Shown: positions 35,167 to 43,768 of the stretch, one piece after another | Position numbering within the stretch: position 1 is the first letter of the stretch | Layout: the number at the start of each line of letters is the position of its first letter | From: DASRYH01 sp035687245 | GTDB lineage: Bacteria; Actinomycetota; Coriobacteriia; Anaerosomatales; PHET01 | Reading direction: 5' to 3' | Assembly: GCA_035687245.1 (NCBI GenBank) | Contig: DASRYH010000050.1 | Span: forward strand, 1 to 64,000 | DNA: 64,000 bases | Program-made: the position numbers and the translations under genes | Notes under the pieces: model-generated | Database searches by the model: none | Seen by the model: the letters and a program-made list of their open reading frames with translations, nothing else | What the model was told of the DNA's origin: nothing

Positions 35167-36296
35167 CGCGCCTCACCCGCCTCGGGTTCAAGGCGTAGCG
35201 CGACGGCCACGGTCAGCTCCACGAGTGCCTCGAGATCATGTATGGCTATACGCTCGTCGACTCCGTGTACGTGCAGCATGCCGCACGAAAGCGCGAGTGT
35301 GGGCACGCCCTTGCCCGCGAAGATGTTCGCGTCGGAGCCACCACCGGTCGTGCGAAGGCTCGCTTCAAGTCCGGTGTCGTGGCACGCCGCCTCCAGCGCA
35401 AGCACCGCGCCGGAGTCCAGCGGGATTCCGAAGCCTTCGTACTCGCATGTCCACACGACGTCGGCGCTGCCGCCAGCGCGCGCTGCGGCATCCTCCATCG
35501 TCTTCTCCATCGCTTTGCGTACCTCTTCGACGCGCTCACGGTTCAGAGAGCGGCACTCACCCGTGATGACGACCTTCGGAGTGATGACGTTGGTCGCGTT
35601 CCCGCCTTGAATGCTGCCCACGTTGGCGGTGGTCTCGTCGTCCAGCCTTCCAATTCGCATGTTGCTGATCGCGTCTGCCGCAATCGCAATTGCGGAGATT
35701 CCCTGCTCAGGGGCTACGCCCGCGTGCGCGGCTCGCCCCTCGAAGAGCGCATCAAAGGTGAAGTGCGTCGGCGCGCCCACGATGATGCCGCCCACCGGGC
35801 CTTCGGCGTCGAGCACGAGGCACAGGTCGCATCCGAGCTCGTCGGCATGCACGTGCTTGGCACCCCGCAGCCCGACCTCTTCTTGCACGGTGAAGACGCA
35901 GCGCACGGTCGGGCGGTCACTCCCGCGTTCTGCAAGGCGGCGTACGCACTCGATCGAGGCGGCCAGTCCCGCCTTGTCGTCGGCACCCAGAACCGTCTCG
36001 CCTTCGCTCACGACGTAGCCGTCCTCGATGCGAGGCACGACGCCGCGGCCCGGCTCGACAGTATCCAGATGGGCCGAGAGGATCAGCACCGCCGGGCGGT
36101 CGCCGGGAAGCTCCGCAATCAGGTTGCCCGTATTGGAGCCGGTGCGCGAGGCGCTATCGTCGAAGCGCACGTCGCAGCCGGCGGCCGCGAGCTGCTCGGC
36201 GCAGTACGCCGCACAGCTCGCCTCCTCGCCAGAGGGGCTGTCGATCTGCACCAGCTCGAGGAAGGTCGCGAGAAGCCGTTCATTACGGTCGTTCAC
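35163..36296 (-). CDS. M20 family metallopeptidase (PepT-like)
   Basis: A di-zinc peptidase of about 377 residues. Metal ligands and catalytic residues are visible in LILSAHLDTVEPG (His, Asp), VLGADDKAGLAASIE (bridging Asp), TVQEEVGLRGAKH (catalytic Glu, Glu) and LVLDAEGPVGG (Asp), with the last His in SCGMLHVHGVDERI. A dimerisation domain lies between (GRAAHAGVAPEQGISAI). Tripeptidase T-like or another aminopeptidase is the most likely activity; aminoacylase activity cannot be excluded. The GTG at 36296 has GGGGGT six bases upstream, 19 bases after the pyrG stop. Confidence 0.88.
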   Translation of the reverse strand: MNDRNERLLATFLELVQIDSPSGEEASCAAYCAEQLAAAGCDVRFDDSASRTGSNTGNLIAELPGDRPAVLILSAHLDTVEPGRGVVPRIEDGYVVSEGETVLGADDKAGLAASIECVRRLAERGSDRPTVRCVFTVQEEVGLRGAKHVHADELGCDLCLVLDAEGPVGGIIVGAPTHFTFDALFEGRAAHAGVAPEQGISAIAIAADAISNMRIGRLDDETTANVGSIQGGNATNVITPKVVITGECRSLNRERVEEVRKAMEKTMEDAAARAGGSADVVWTCEYEGFGIPLDSGAVLALEAACHDTGLEASLRTTGGGSDANIFAGKGVPTLALSCGMLHVHGVDERIAIHDLEALVELTVAVALRLEPEAGEAR

Positions 36297-36315
36297 GCTG
36301 CGACCCCCTGATTGC

Positions 36316-37923
36316 TTAACGTGCGTGCTTGAATGCGACGGCGGCACCGATGAAGTCGCGGAAGAGCGGCGCGGGACGCGTCGGGCGGCTCTTGAACTCC
36401 GGGTGACCCTGGTTGCCCAAGAACCAGGGGTGGTCCGGCAGCTCGACCATCTCGACCAGCTTGCCGTCTGGGGACAGGCCGCTGATGACCAGACCGGCCT
36501 CGGTCAGGCGCTCGCGGTACGCGTTGTTGACCTCGAAGCGATGACGGTGGCGCTCGTAGATGACCTCTTCGCCGTAGGCCTCGAAGCCCTTGGTGGCTGG
36601 GATGACCTTGCAGGGGTATGCGCCGAGACGCATCGTGCCGCCCATGTCAGCGACGTCCTGCTGGTCGCGCATGAGGTCGATGACCGGATGCTCGGTGACC
36701 GGGTCGAACTCGCTGGAGTTGGCGCCGTCCAGCCCCGCGACGTGGCGGGCGAACTCGGCGACCGCCACCTGCATGCCCAGACAGATGCCGAAGTAGGGAA
36801 CCTTCCCTTCACGAGCATAGCGGGCCGCGCGGATCTTGCCTTCGATGCCGCGGATGCCGAAGCCGCCGGGCACGAGGATTCCGTCCATCGAGGCAAGCAC
36901 CTGATCGACCTCTTCGGGAGTGAGCGACTCGGCATCGACCCAGTGCACATTGACCTTGTGATCGTGGAAGATGCCTGCGTGCTCGAGCGCCTCATTCACC
37001 GACAGATACGCGTCGGGAAGCTGGACGTACTTGCCCACCAGTGCGATATCGACCTCGTCGGGCAGAGCTGCCGCATGGGCAACAAATGCGTCCCACTCGC
37101 TCATGTCGGGAGCGCCGCACTCCAGCGTCAGCCGCTCGATCACCATCTCGTCGAGCTGCTGCGCGCGCAGGTTCTCGGGGACCTCGTAGATCGAGCGGGC
37201 GTCGATGGCAGAGACCACGGCCCTGGGATCGACGTCGCAGAACAGCGCGATCTTTCGGCGAATCGAGGCATCGATGGGCCGATCGCTTCGGCAGACGATG
37301 AAGTCAGGCTGGATACCGATGCTGCGAAGCTCCTTGACGGAGTGCTGCGTCGGCTTGGTCTTGAGCTCTGAGGACGCTCCGATCCACGGGACGAGCGTAA
37401 CGTGGATGTAGCAGACGTTGTCGCGGCCCTTGTCCTTGCGCATCTGGCGGATGGCCTCGAGGAACGGCAGCGACTCGATGTCGCCCACCGTACCGCCGAC
37501 CTCGGTGATGATGACGTCGGGCTGGGTCTGTTCCGCGAGCCGATTCATACGGTCTTTGATCTCGTTGGTGACGTGCGGAATGATCTGCACGGTGCCGCCG
37601 AGGAAGTCGCCGCGGCGCTCCTTGGTGATGAGCGTCTGGTAGACCGAGCCCTGCGTGACGTTACAGTCGCGGGAGAGCGACTCATCGATGAAGCGCTCGT
37701 AGTGCCCGAGATCGAGGTCGGTCTCTCCCCCATCATCGGTCACGAAGACCTCGCCGTGCTGGAACGGGCTCATCGTGCCGGGATCGACGTTCAGGTACGG
37801 GTCGAGCTTCTGGATCGTCACTTTGAGGCCGCGCGACTTGAGCAGCCGGCCGAGCGAAGCGGCGGTGATGCCCTTGCCTAGCGAAGAGACGACGCCTCCG
37901 GTCACGAAGATGTGCTTGGTCAT
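36316..37923 (-). CDS. pyrG: CTP synthase
   Basis: A 535-residue enzyme that aminates UTP to CTP with glutamine and ATP. The synthetase domain starts FVTGGVVSSLGKGITAASLG, followed by KLDPYLNVDPGTMSPFQHGE, EVFVTDDGGETDLDLGHYER and VEVGGTVGDIES-type residues. The class I glutaminase domain has the nucleophile Cys in YFGICLGMQVAV, ILVPGGFGIRG, HRHRFEVNN and the His-Glu pair in QGHPEFKSRP. Length and motifs are normal. It heads the pyrG-M20-DUF3866 run. Confidence 0.97.
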   Translation of the reverse strand: MTKHIFVTGGVVSSLGKGITAASLGRLLKSRGLKVTIQKLDPYLNVDPGTMSPFQHGEVFVTDDGGETDLDLGHYERFIDESLSRDCNVTQGSVYQTLITKERRGDFLGGTVQIIPHVTNEIKDRMNRLAEQTQPDVIITEVGGTVGDIESLPFLEAIRQMRKDKGRDNVCYIHVTLVPWIGASSELKTKPTQHSVKELRSIGIQPDFIVCRSDRPIDASIRRKIALFCDVDPRAVVSAIDARSIYEVPENLRAQQLDEMVIERLTLECGAPDMSEWDAFVAHAAALPDEVDIALVGKYVQLPDAYLSVNEALEHAGIFHDHKVNVHWVDAESLTPEEVDQVLASMDGILVPGGFGIRGIEGKIRAARYAREGKVPYFGICLGMQVAVAEFARHVAGLDGANSSEFDPVTEHPVIDLMRDQQDVADMGGTMRLGAYPCKVIPATKGFEAYGEEVIYERHRHRFEVNNAYRERLTEAGLVISGLSPDGKLVEMVELPDHPWFLGNQGHPEFKSRPTRPAPLFRDFIGAAVAFKHAR

Positions 37924-37972
37924 AAGGCCCGAGTCAGCTCCCTTTCTTAGTTTGTGTTGCCCCGAGGCGATT

Positions 37973-38974
37973 CTACTCGGGGTTGGTATCCGTGGGTGGA
38001 CAAGTTTCGTTGATTTCAGACGACAGCTCGTCTTGCGGCAGCCGGCCTATGTCGTCGATGCGAGAAAGCAGCCGCGACGCGGCTATCACCTTCGAGAACG
38101 AGACCTTCTCGCTCGCGAGGTTCAGGCCGAAGATCACGACGAAGTAGACGGCGAGCGCCCATAGCGGCAAACCGGCGACGATGAGGAGGCCGGCCACGGC
38201 CCCCATCGGGTTGGCCCCGGCGTCTCCAAGCATGCCGCGCTCGCCCAGGTCGTAGCGCCACACGGCAATCACGGGGCCAAGCGCGAACAAGAGCAGCGCG
38301 GCCACGTCGATCACGCGACTTGCTAGCGAAGTGTCGAAGGCGCGTGCATTCGCGCCGAAGAGAAGCGCGGTAGACAGCACGCCGAAGACCGCAAGCACCG
38401 AGTAGACCTTCAGCGCCCGGCCCGGTCTCAGGTCGGTGAGGTTCACGAAGTTGGATGTGAGAGCGATCGATGCGCCCGCGAGCAGCCCCAGACCCAGCTT
38501 GGTGAACGCACCGGGAAGTCCCGCAGCAGTGACAGTGCCCCATGGCGCGAGCTCCTCGATCACCAGCGCGACGATGAGGCTCGCAAGGCTCAGGCCGAAC
38601 AACTTCATGCCTCCGGTGGTAAGCCGGCCGGCCAGCAGTGCCTTGATGTGCCCTTTGAAGCCGCGAGCGTCCGCCGTGCCGTATGCGTCGTCAACGGCAC
38701 CCAGAGCGAAGGCGACGAGAGCGAGCGGTCCGGCGAGCAGAAGGATCCTGATGACTGAGCGACCAGCGATCAGCTCGGGTGCGACGCCGGCGATCATGGC
38801 CGAACCCGCCCACAGCAGCCACGCCACTCCCAGCCCGTAGAAGACCTTTCGGCCGCGGTAGTTGGTGACAAGCGCCTTGGACGAGGATTCGAGCGAGGGT
38901 ACGAGCAGTGCGATACCTGCTGCGGGGACACCTATCCCCAGGAGGAGAGCGGCGGCGATAACGACGCCTCTCAC
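37973..38974 (-). CDS. MraY/WecA-like polyprenyl-phosphate glycosyl-1-phosphate transferase homologue
   Basis: A 333-residue protein with about nine hydrophobic segments. Three loops align with MraY/WecA catalytic motifs. LGAVDDAYG corresponds to the Mg-binding DD motif, SNFVNLTDLRPGRALKV to the MraY NxxNxxDGxDG motif, and ERGMLGDAGANPMGAVAG to FMGDTGSLxxG. The second motif is changed: DGLDG becomes DLRPG, and the His-rich loop of MraY is absent. It may transfer a sugar phosphate other than MurNAc-pentapeptide to a polyprenyl carrier, or have lost activity. It overlaps the upstream alkaline-phosphatase-like gene by 4 bases. The substrate is unknown. Confidence 0.75.
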   Translation of the reverse strand: MRGVVIAAALLLGIGVPAAGIALLVPSLESSSKALVTNYRGRKVFYGLGVAWLLWAGSAMIAGVAPELIAGRSVIRILLLAGPLALVAFALGAVDDAYGTADARGFKGHIKALLAGRLTTGGMKLFGLSLASLIVALVIEELAPWGTVTAAGLPGAFTKLGLGLLAGASIALTSNFVNLTDLRPGRALKVYSVLAVFGVLSTALLFGANARAFDTSLASRVIDVAALLLFALGPVIAVWRYDLGERGMLGDAGANPMGAVAGLLIVAGLPLWALAVYFVVIFGLNLASEKVSFSKVIAASRLLSRIDDIGRLPQDELSSEINETCPPTDTNPE

Positions 38975-41295
38975 CGTGTACTCTCTTGGTCGCTACCGGC
39001 CTCTTCGGCAGCTTGTATGCCGTTCACGCTGGTGAGCATCACCCACACGAGAGCGACGCCGATGTAGAAAACCTCGAGTGCCGGGATGACGATCCCGGAG
39101 TCCTCCGTGAAGTACGCGACCATACCCGCGACGAGCGAGACGGTGATCGCATCTGCGAAGTCGGGATTGCGCGTTAGCGTTGAGGCGAAGTCACCCTGCG
39201 GGCGCCAGCGCATGAAGCCCAGAAACGCCAGCATCGCGACGAGGATGTAGGACCAGTTGGTGCGAGTCAGCACGCGGGCGTTGGTTGCGGCCTTGCGGGC
39301 GATGATGATCCACAGCTCGCCGAGGCCGCCCTTCTCCGCCGAAGTGAGTGCGCGCGCCAGATGCGTCTGCTGCCCGCCGCCGAACATGTCGATTGCGGCG
39401 AAGCCCGCGATGATCACTACGACCGCCACGAACAGCCAGAAGACGAGCTTCCAGCTCACGTGATTGCCGTTCATCAGTACCCAGGCTAGACCGAAGCCTA
39501 CGACGCCCCAGATAGCGACGCCCACGTTGGCGCCCCAGAAGGGAGCGGCGGCTGTCGCGATGACGACCGCACCGAACGCCGGGATGCCGAAGCGCTTGAG
39601 GTAGCGGATCGCGGTCGAGTCCGGCCACTCGTCGAAGATGAGGGCCATGCCTGCTACCGAGGCGCCGAAGACGATGGCGGCCGCCTCGTTGCCCATGCCG
39701 TAGAAGCGGGCGGCGAGTAGAGGCGAGTAGCCGAAGAAGTTAGTGAACGAGAACGGCGCGCCGAGCCACTGATCGACGAGGATGACGCCGACCGTCAGCA
39801 GCGACAGCACGGCGACTGGGACGCGCATGGCTGCCTTCCACCACAGAAGCAGCCCGATGGCCCACACGACAGCAGTCGTCACCAGCAAACCGATGATGGC
39901 TTCGGCAGCCGTCGACGGCCAGCGCAGCCAAGCGAAGGTCAGCCAGCTGGATACCGGTACCGCGAGCACGAGCAGGAGCGCACCTTTGAGCGTGACCGTC
40001 CAGAAGTCGCGGAAGCGTCGGCTCCAGGAGCGAGAACGCACGAGCACGAACGTCGCGATCGCGATCACCACAACGGTGAGCCCCACGAATCCGTTCACGA
40101 CACCCGGCTTCGCGTCGTCGATCGCAACGGCCGTCGCATTCATTCGCGCGAGTTGAGCGGCCCGAGCGTCGGTCGTGGCACTTGTCGAGACCGAATGCAT
40201 CTCGTTGCCGATGACCTGCACCGGCCGGTCGATCCCAAGCGCGTCGAGCGCAGTGGCGGTCACATCAAGGTCGGTGACAACGCCAGTGCGCTGAGTGGAG
40301 CTGGACTCGACGTAGCCCTTCCAGCCTTGCCCTGCAATGACGATCGGGCCCATGCCCTCTGTCTCGCCGGTGACCGGGTCGCCGGTCGACTGAGAGACGA
40401 CCATGATGGTCGCGTCGCCGAAGGACTCGCGCGCCATTCCCACGACGCCATCGAGCGTCTTGAGTGCGCGTGCGCGCTGCTTCTCGGCGATCTGGTCTGT
40501 GACCTGAGTCGAGAACTTGACTGCGCGATAGGAGTCGCCCGGGTCAAGCACGACGAGCGCAGGCTTGTCACTCGCCTTCACGGTGGCGGCCACCTTTGTG
40601 AGGCGCTCGCCGAATCGCTCCATATTGGTCTGGATGCCGAAGGGTGCGTGTGGGTCCTCTTCAACGAGGCGGGCAGACACGTCGCCGAGCTGGACGAGGC
40701 CGTCGGAGTTCATCGCAGCGAGCGCAGCCGGACGGATGCGCCGCTGCTCTGCGGTCGTGTACCCGATGTCGGAGTTGCCGATCGCGGCGGTTATCCCGCC
40801 GGCCTTCTCCACGGCACTGCCGAGAGTGCCGAGCGTGACTTCAGAAGCGCGGTCGGCGTTGAGCCGCTCGGTCATGGGAAGGCCGAGGAATACCACGGCG
40901 TTGCTTCCGACCTTGTCGCCGGTCGTGCGCTCGAACGCTTCGCCCGCCGTTCCGACCTCGTAGCTCTCCCATGCGTTGTAGGCACCGGCCGCAACCGTGG
41001 AGTGGACCGCCCACGCACCAGCCGAGATCGAAAGCGCACCTTCGAGCGGGGACGCGGGGTCGCCGGGCAAGCGGACGCGGCTGCGCGCGTTGACCTCGCC
41101 AAGAGCACCGTCTTCGGCAAGTGCCCACAGCTGCGGCGTCGTCTGAGCGGAGAGATCTCCCCAGCCAAGGTAGGGAGCGAGGATGATGACCACCTTGCGG
41201 GCGGGAGCTGGTGCGGCCTCGGCATGTGAGGAGTGGCCTGCCCACGCCGCGATACACGCGGCGATCAGCACGACTGTCGCGAGAGCTCGTTTCAT
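38971..41295 (-). CDS. Polytopic membrane protein with alkaline-phosphatase-like ectodomain
   Basis: A protein of about 774 residues. A signal-like N-terminus (ALATVVLIAACIAAWAG) leads into an extracytoplasmic domain of about 400 residues. This domain resembles the alkaline phosphatase/phosphodiesterase fold: VVIILAPYLGWGDL, TTPQLWALAEDGALGEVNAR and a late VVTDLDVTATALDALGI. About eleven membrane helices follow. The usual metal-binding Asp near the N-terminus and the DHG motif near the end are not evident (LAPYLGW and SQSTGDP stand in those places), so it may be non-catalytic. A TATCAT lies 8 bases before the ATG at 41295, suggesting a near-leaderless transcript. It is divergent from murJ. 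I do not know a function. Confidence 0.7.
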   Translation of the reverse strand: MKRALATVVLIAACIAAWAGHSSHAEAAPAPARKVVIILAPYLGWGDLSAQTTPQLWALAEDGALGEVNARSRVRLPGDPASPLEGALSISAGAWAVHSTVAAGAYNAWESYEVGTAGEAFERTTGDKVGSNAVVFLGLPMTERLNADRASEVTLGTLGSAVEKAGGITAAIGNSDIGYTTAEQRRIRPAALAAMNSDGLVQLGDVSARLVEEDPHAPFGIQTNMERFGERLTKVAATVKASDKPALVVLDPGDSYRAVKFSTQVTDQIAEKQRARALKTLDGVVGMARESFGDATIMVVSQSTGDPVTGETEGMGPIVIAGQGWKGYVESSSTQRTGVVTDLDVTATALDALGIDRPVQVIGNEMHSVSTSATTDARAAQLARMNATAVAIDDAKPGVVNGFVGLTVVVIAIATFVLVRSRSWSRRFRDFWTVTLKGALLLVLAVPVSSWLTFAWLRWPSTAAEAIIGLLVTTAVVWAIGLLLWWKAAMRVPVAVLSLLTVGVILVDQWLGAPFSFTNFFGYSPLLAARFYGMGNEAAAIVFGASVAGMALIFDEWPDSTAIRYLKRFGIPAFGAVVIATAAAPFWGANVGVAIWGVVGFGLAWVLMNGNHVSWKLVFWLFVAVVVIIAGFAAIDMFGGGQQTHLARALTSAEKGGLGELWIIIARKAATNARVLTRTNWSYILVAMLAFLGFMRWRPQGDFASTLTRNPDFADAITVSLVAGMVAYFTEDSGIVIPALEVFYIGVALVWVMLTSVNGIQAAEEAGSDQESTR

Positions 41296-41384
41296 CCGGG
41301 CCAATGATAGCGGAAAGATGCGTCAAGACGTTGACGGAAACCTTACGCCTCCCCTGCGCCTGCCTGCGCGGCGCACGCTCGGGT

Positions 41385-41390
41385 TACACT
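41385..41390 (+). promoter_or_regulatory. Candidate -10 of the murJ promoter
   Basis: TACACT lies 32 bases before the GTG at 41423, in the 127-base divergent gap. A -35 is not convincing; the nearest partial match is CTGCCT at 19 bases. Confidence 0.35.
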
Positions 41391-41422
41391 TTGAGCCGCC
41401 GAACACGGACGCGCGCAAGCGC

Positions 41423-43072
41423 GTGAAGCCGAAGGGACCACCCATCAGCCAGTCCTCGTCCAACCCGTCAATCGCGCGATCGACTGCACTGATGTCGACC
41501 GCGACCACCCTGTCGCGCGTCACCGGATTCGTGCGTATGTGGGCGACGGGTTACGCCCTGGGTGTGACCGCGCTTGCCTCGGCCTACAACGTCGCGAACA
41601 ACATCCCGAACATGATCTTCGAGTTCGTGGCGGGCGGCATCCTCTCCTCGCTGTTTATCCCGACCTTCCTGGAGCTGCGCAACGAGCGCGGCGAAGAGGA
41701 CGCGTACCGGTTCGCCAGCCATGTTCTCAACCTCGCGATCGTCGCTCTGGGATTCGTAGCGGTGCTGGGTACGGTCTGGCCCGAGCCATTCATCTGGACG
41801 CAGACGTTCCGCATGAGCGCAGAGGCGGCAGCGCACGTGCGCTCTCAGGCGGAGTTCCTCTTCCGCTTCTTCGCGATCCAAGTGGTCGCCTACGGCGCAG
41901 GGATGGTCGTCCAAGGCCTGCTCAACGCGCAGCGCCGCTACCTGTGGACGGCGCTCGGCCCCGTCTTCAACAACTTCGTCGTCATCGCAACGATGCTCGC
42001 CTACCCGACCATCTACCGGAGCAATCCTCAAACCGCTCTCATCGTTCTGGCCGCGGGCACGACGCTTGGCGTCCTCACGATGTTTGCCGTGATGGTGCCA
42101 GACCTCATGAAGAGCGGCGTCCGGTACCACTTCGAGTTCGGGCTGTCGGACCCCGCCGTCCGCAAAATGCTCAAGCTGGCGCTCCCCACCGTCATCTACG
42201 TCGTGACAAACCTCGTGGCGGTCTCGTTTCGCAACGCATCAGCCCTGGCAGTCAGCGGCGAGGGTCCGTCCACGCTCATGTACGCCTGGACCTTCTTCCA
42301 GCTCCCCTACGGCATCCTCGCCGTCGCATTGGCGACCGCGGTCTTCACCGAACTCTCCGATGCAGCGGGCCGAAAGGACATGGTGGCTCTGAAGGAGCAG
42401 TTCAGGCGGGGGCTGCGAAGCACGGCCGTGCTCATGATTCCCGCGTCCGCGCTGCTGATCGCTCTCGCCCAGCCGCTCATATCGCTCTATCGTGCCGGTG
42501 CTTTCCGCGCCGAAGACGTCGCACCGGTAGCGACCGCACTGCGCACCTGGTCGGCCGGCCTCGTCTTCTTCGCCTGCATGATGTTCACGCTTCGCACGTT
42601 CTATTCGATGAAGGACACGCGCACCCCGATGCTTGCGAACCTGGCGCTGACCCCTGTGCAGATCGGTCTGTACTTGTTGCTGCCGACGGGCATCGCGGGT
42701 TGGAAGGGTCTCGGGATCACCGGCATCCCGCTCGCCGATATCACCTTCTACCTGCTGCTCTTCGTCACTCTCGCGCTGTTGCTTCGCCGAAGAATCGGCG
42801 GTTACGACCTGCGCGGCTTCGCATCGACCGCCGCGCGGATGCTCGTCGCAAGCGTGGCCGGCGGTGGCGTGGCGTGGTGGCTCGCAGGTGTGCTCGCCCC
42901 CGCGGCGCCCGGTTTCGGCCCTGCGCTTATGCAGGTGACGGCCGGCGGGATCGCCGGTCTGCTCGTAGCCTTCGGCGGCGCGAAGCTCCTGCGCGTCGAG
43001 GAGCTCGACATCGTGACCAACCTCATCGCACGTCTCGGTTCGCGCTTCTCGCGTGGCCGCACGAAGGGATAG
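41423..43072 (+). CDS. murJ: Lipid II flippase MurJ (MviN)
   Basis: A protein of about 549 residues and 14 predicted membrane helices, the size of MurJ, which flips lipid II across the membrane. STATTLSRVTGFVRMWATGYALG, ALASAYNVANNIPNMIFEFV, GGILSSLFIPTFLELRNERG and VQGLLNAQRRYLWTALGPVF are MurJ signatures. In-frame sequence runs back to 41183 but is Arg/Pro-rich and overlaps the divergent gene. I place the start at the GTG at 41423, although no clear ribosome-binding site precedes it, and an ATG at 41492 is possible. A GT2 gene follows 3 bases after the stop. Confidence 0.92.
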   Translation: MKPKGPPISQSSSNPSIARSTALMSTATTLSRVTGFVRMWATGYALGVTALASAYNVANNIPNMIFEFVAGGILSSLFIPTFLELRNERGEEDAYRFASHVLNLAIVALGFVAVLGTVWPEPFIWTQTFRMSAEAAAHVRSQAEFLFRFFAIQVVAYGAGMVVQGLLNAQRRYLWTALGPVFNNFVVIATMLAYPTIYRSNPQTALIVLAAGTTLGVLTMFAVMVPDLMKSGVRYHFEFGLSDPAVRKMLKLALPTVIYVVTNLVAVSFRNASALAVSGEGPSTLMYAWTFFQLPYGILAVALATAVFTELSDAAGRKDMVALKEQFRRGLRSTAVLMIPASALLIALAQPLISLYRAGAFRAEDVAPVATALRTWSAGLVFFACMMFTLRTFYSMKDTRTPMLANLALTPVQIGLYLLLPTGIAGWKGLGITGIPLADITFYLLLFVTLALLLRRRIGGYDLRGFASTAARMLVASVAGGGVAWWLAGVLAPAAPGFGPALMQVTAGGIAGLLVAFGGAKLLRVEELDIVTNLIARLGSRFSRGRTKG

Positions 43073-43075
43073 CCC

Positions 43076-43765
43076 GTGGAGATCGCAGTACTCATCCCGG
43101 CCCACAAAGAGTCGGAGCGCATCGGTGCGACCGTTGAGGCCGCACGCGCCATTCCCGGGGTCACGAGGGTGGTCGTCGTCGACGACGGCTCGGAGGACGC
43201 CACCCCAGACGTCGCGGAGGCAGCCGGCGCCAAGGTCGTGCGGCTCATCTTCAACGTCGGAAAGGGTGCGGCGCTCGAGGCCGGCGCGGCACGAGTGGCC
43301 GACGCCGACATCGTGTTGCTGCTGGACGGGGACTTGGGCGAGACAGCGGCCCAAGGCGAGCTACTGCTCGGTCCCGTGCTCTCTGGTGAGGCCGATATGG
43401 TGGTGGCCGGATTCCCTCGCCCCACCGGCAAGGCCGGTTTCGGGCTGGTGAAGGGGCTCGCACGCTTCGGCATTGCTCAGATGGGGCGCGGCTTCGAGGC
43501 CAACGCCCCCCTCTCGGGTCAGCGAGCGCTGACCAACGAGTGCTTCGCGACCGTGCGTCCGTTTGCGACCGGCTACGGTGTGGAGGTGGCGCTGACTGTG
43601 CGGGCGCTACGCGCCGGCTTCAGGGTCACCGAGGTCGAGACGACGATGGCGCACGCGGCTACGGGACGCGACCTGCATGGCTTCATCCATCGCGGACGTC
43701 AGTTCGTGCACGTGGGGCTCGCGCTGCTCCGGCTGGCCTTCGAGAAGGCGCCTACACGCCCGTAG
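43076..43765 (+). CDS. Family 2 glycosyltransferase
   Basis: A 229-residue soluble GT-A glycosyltransferase. IAVLIPAHKESERIGATVEAA and VVVVDDGSEDATPDVAEAAGA form the nucleotide-sugar site, NVGKGAALEAG follows, and VLLLDGDLGE is the DxD motif. It has no membrane helix, so it resembles polyprenyl-phosphate-mannose synthases or glucosyl-3-phosphoglycerate synthases; the acceptor cannot be told from sequence. The GTG lies 3 bases after murJ with AAGGGA upstream, so the two are co-expressed. It ends 3 bases from the convergent mctB-like stop. Confidence 0.85.
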   Translation: MEIAVLIPAHKESERIGATVEAARAIPGVTRVVVVDDGSEDATPDVAEAAGAKVVRLIFNVGKGAALEAGAARVADADIVLLLDGDLGETAAQGELLLGPVLSGEADMVVAGFPRPTGKAGFGLVKGLARFGIAQMGRGFEANAPLSGQRALTNECFATVRPFATGYGVEVALTVRALRAGFRVTEVETTMAHAATGRDLHGFIHRGRQFVHVGLALLRLAFEKAPTRP

Positions 43766-43768
43766 AGC

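Noticed and set aside
42239..43354. A 371-codon minus-strand frame opposite murJ and the GT2 gene
   Set aside because: His/Glu/Gly-rich shadow sequence; MurJ and GT2 on the plus strand carry clear family motifs.
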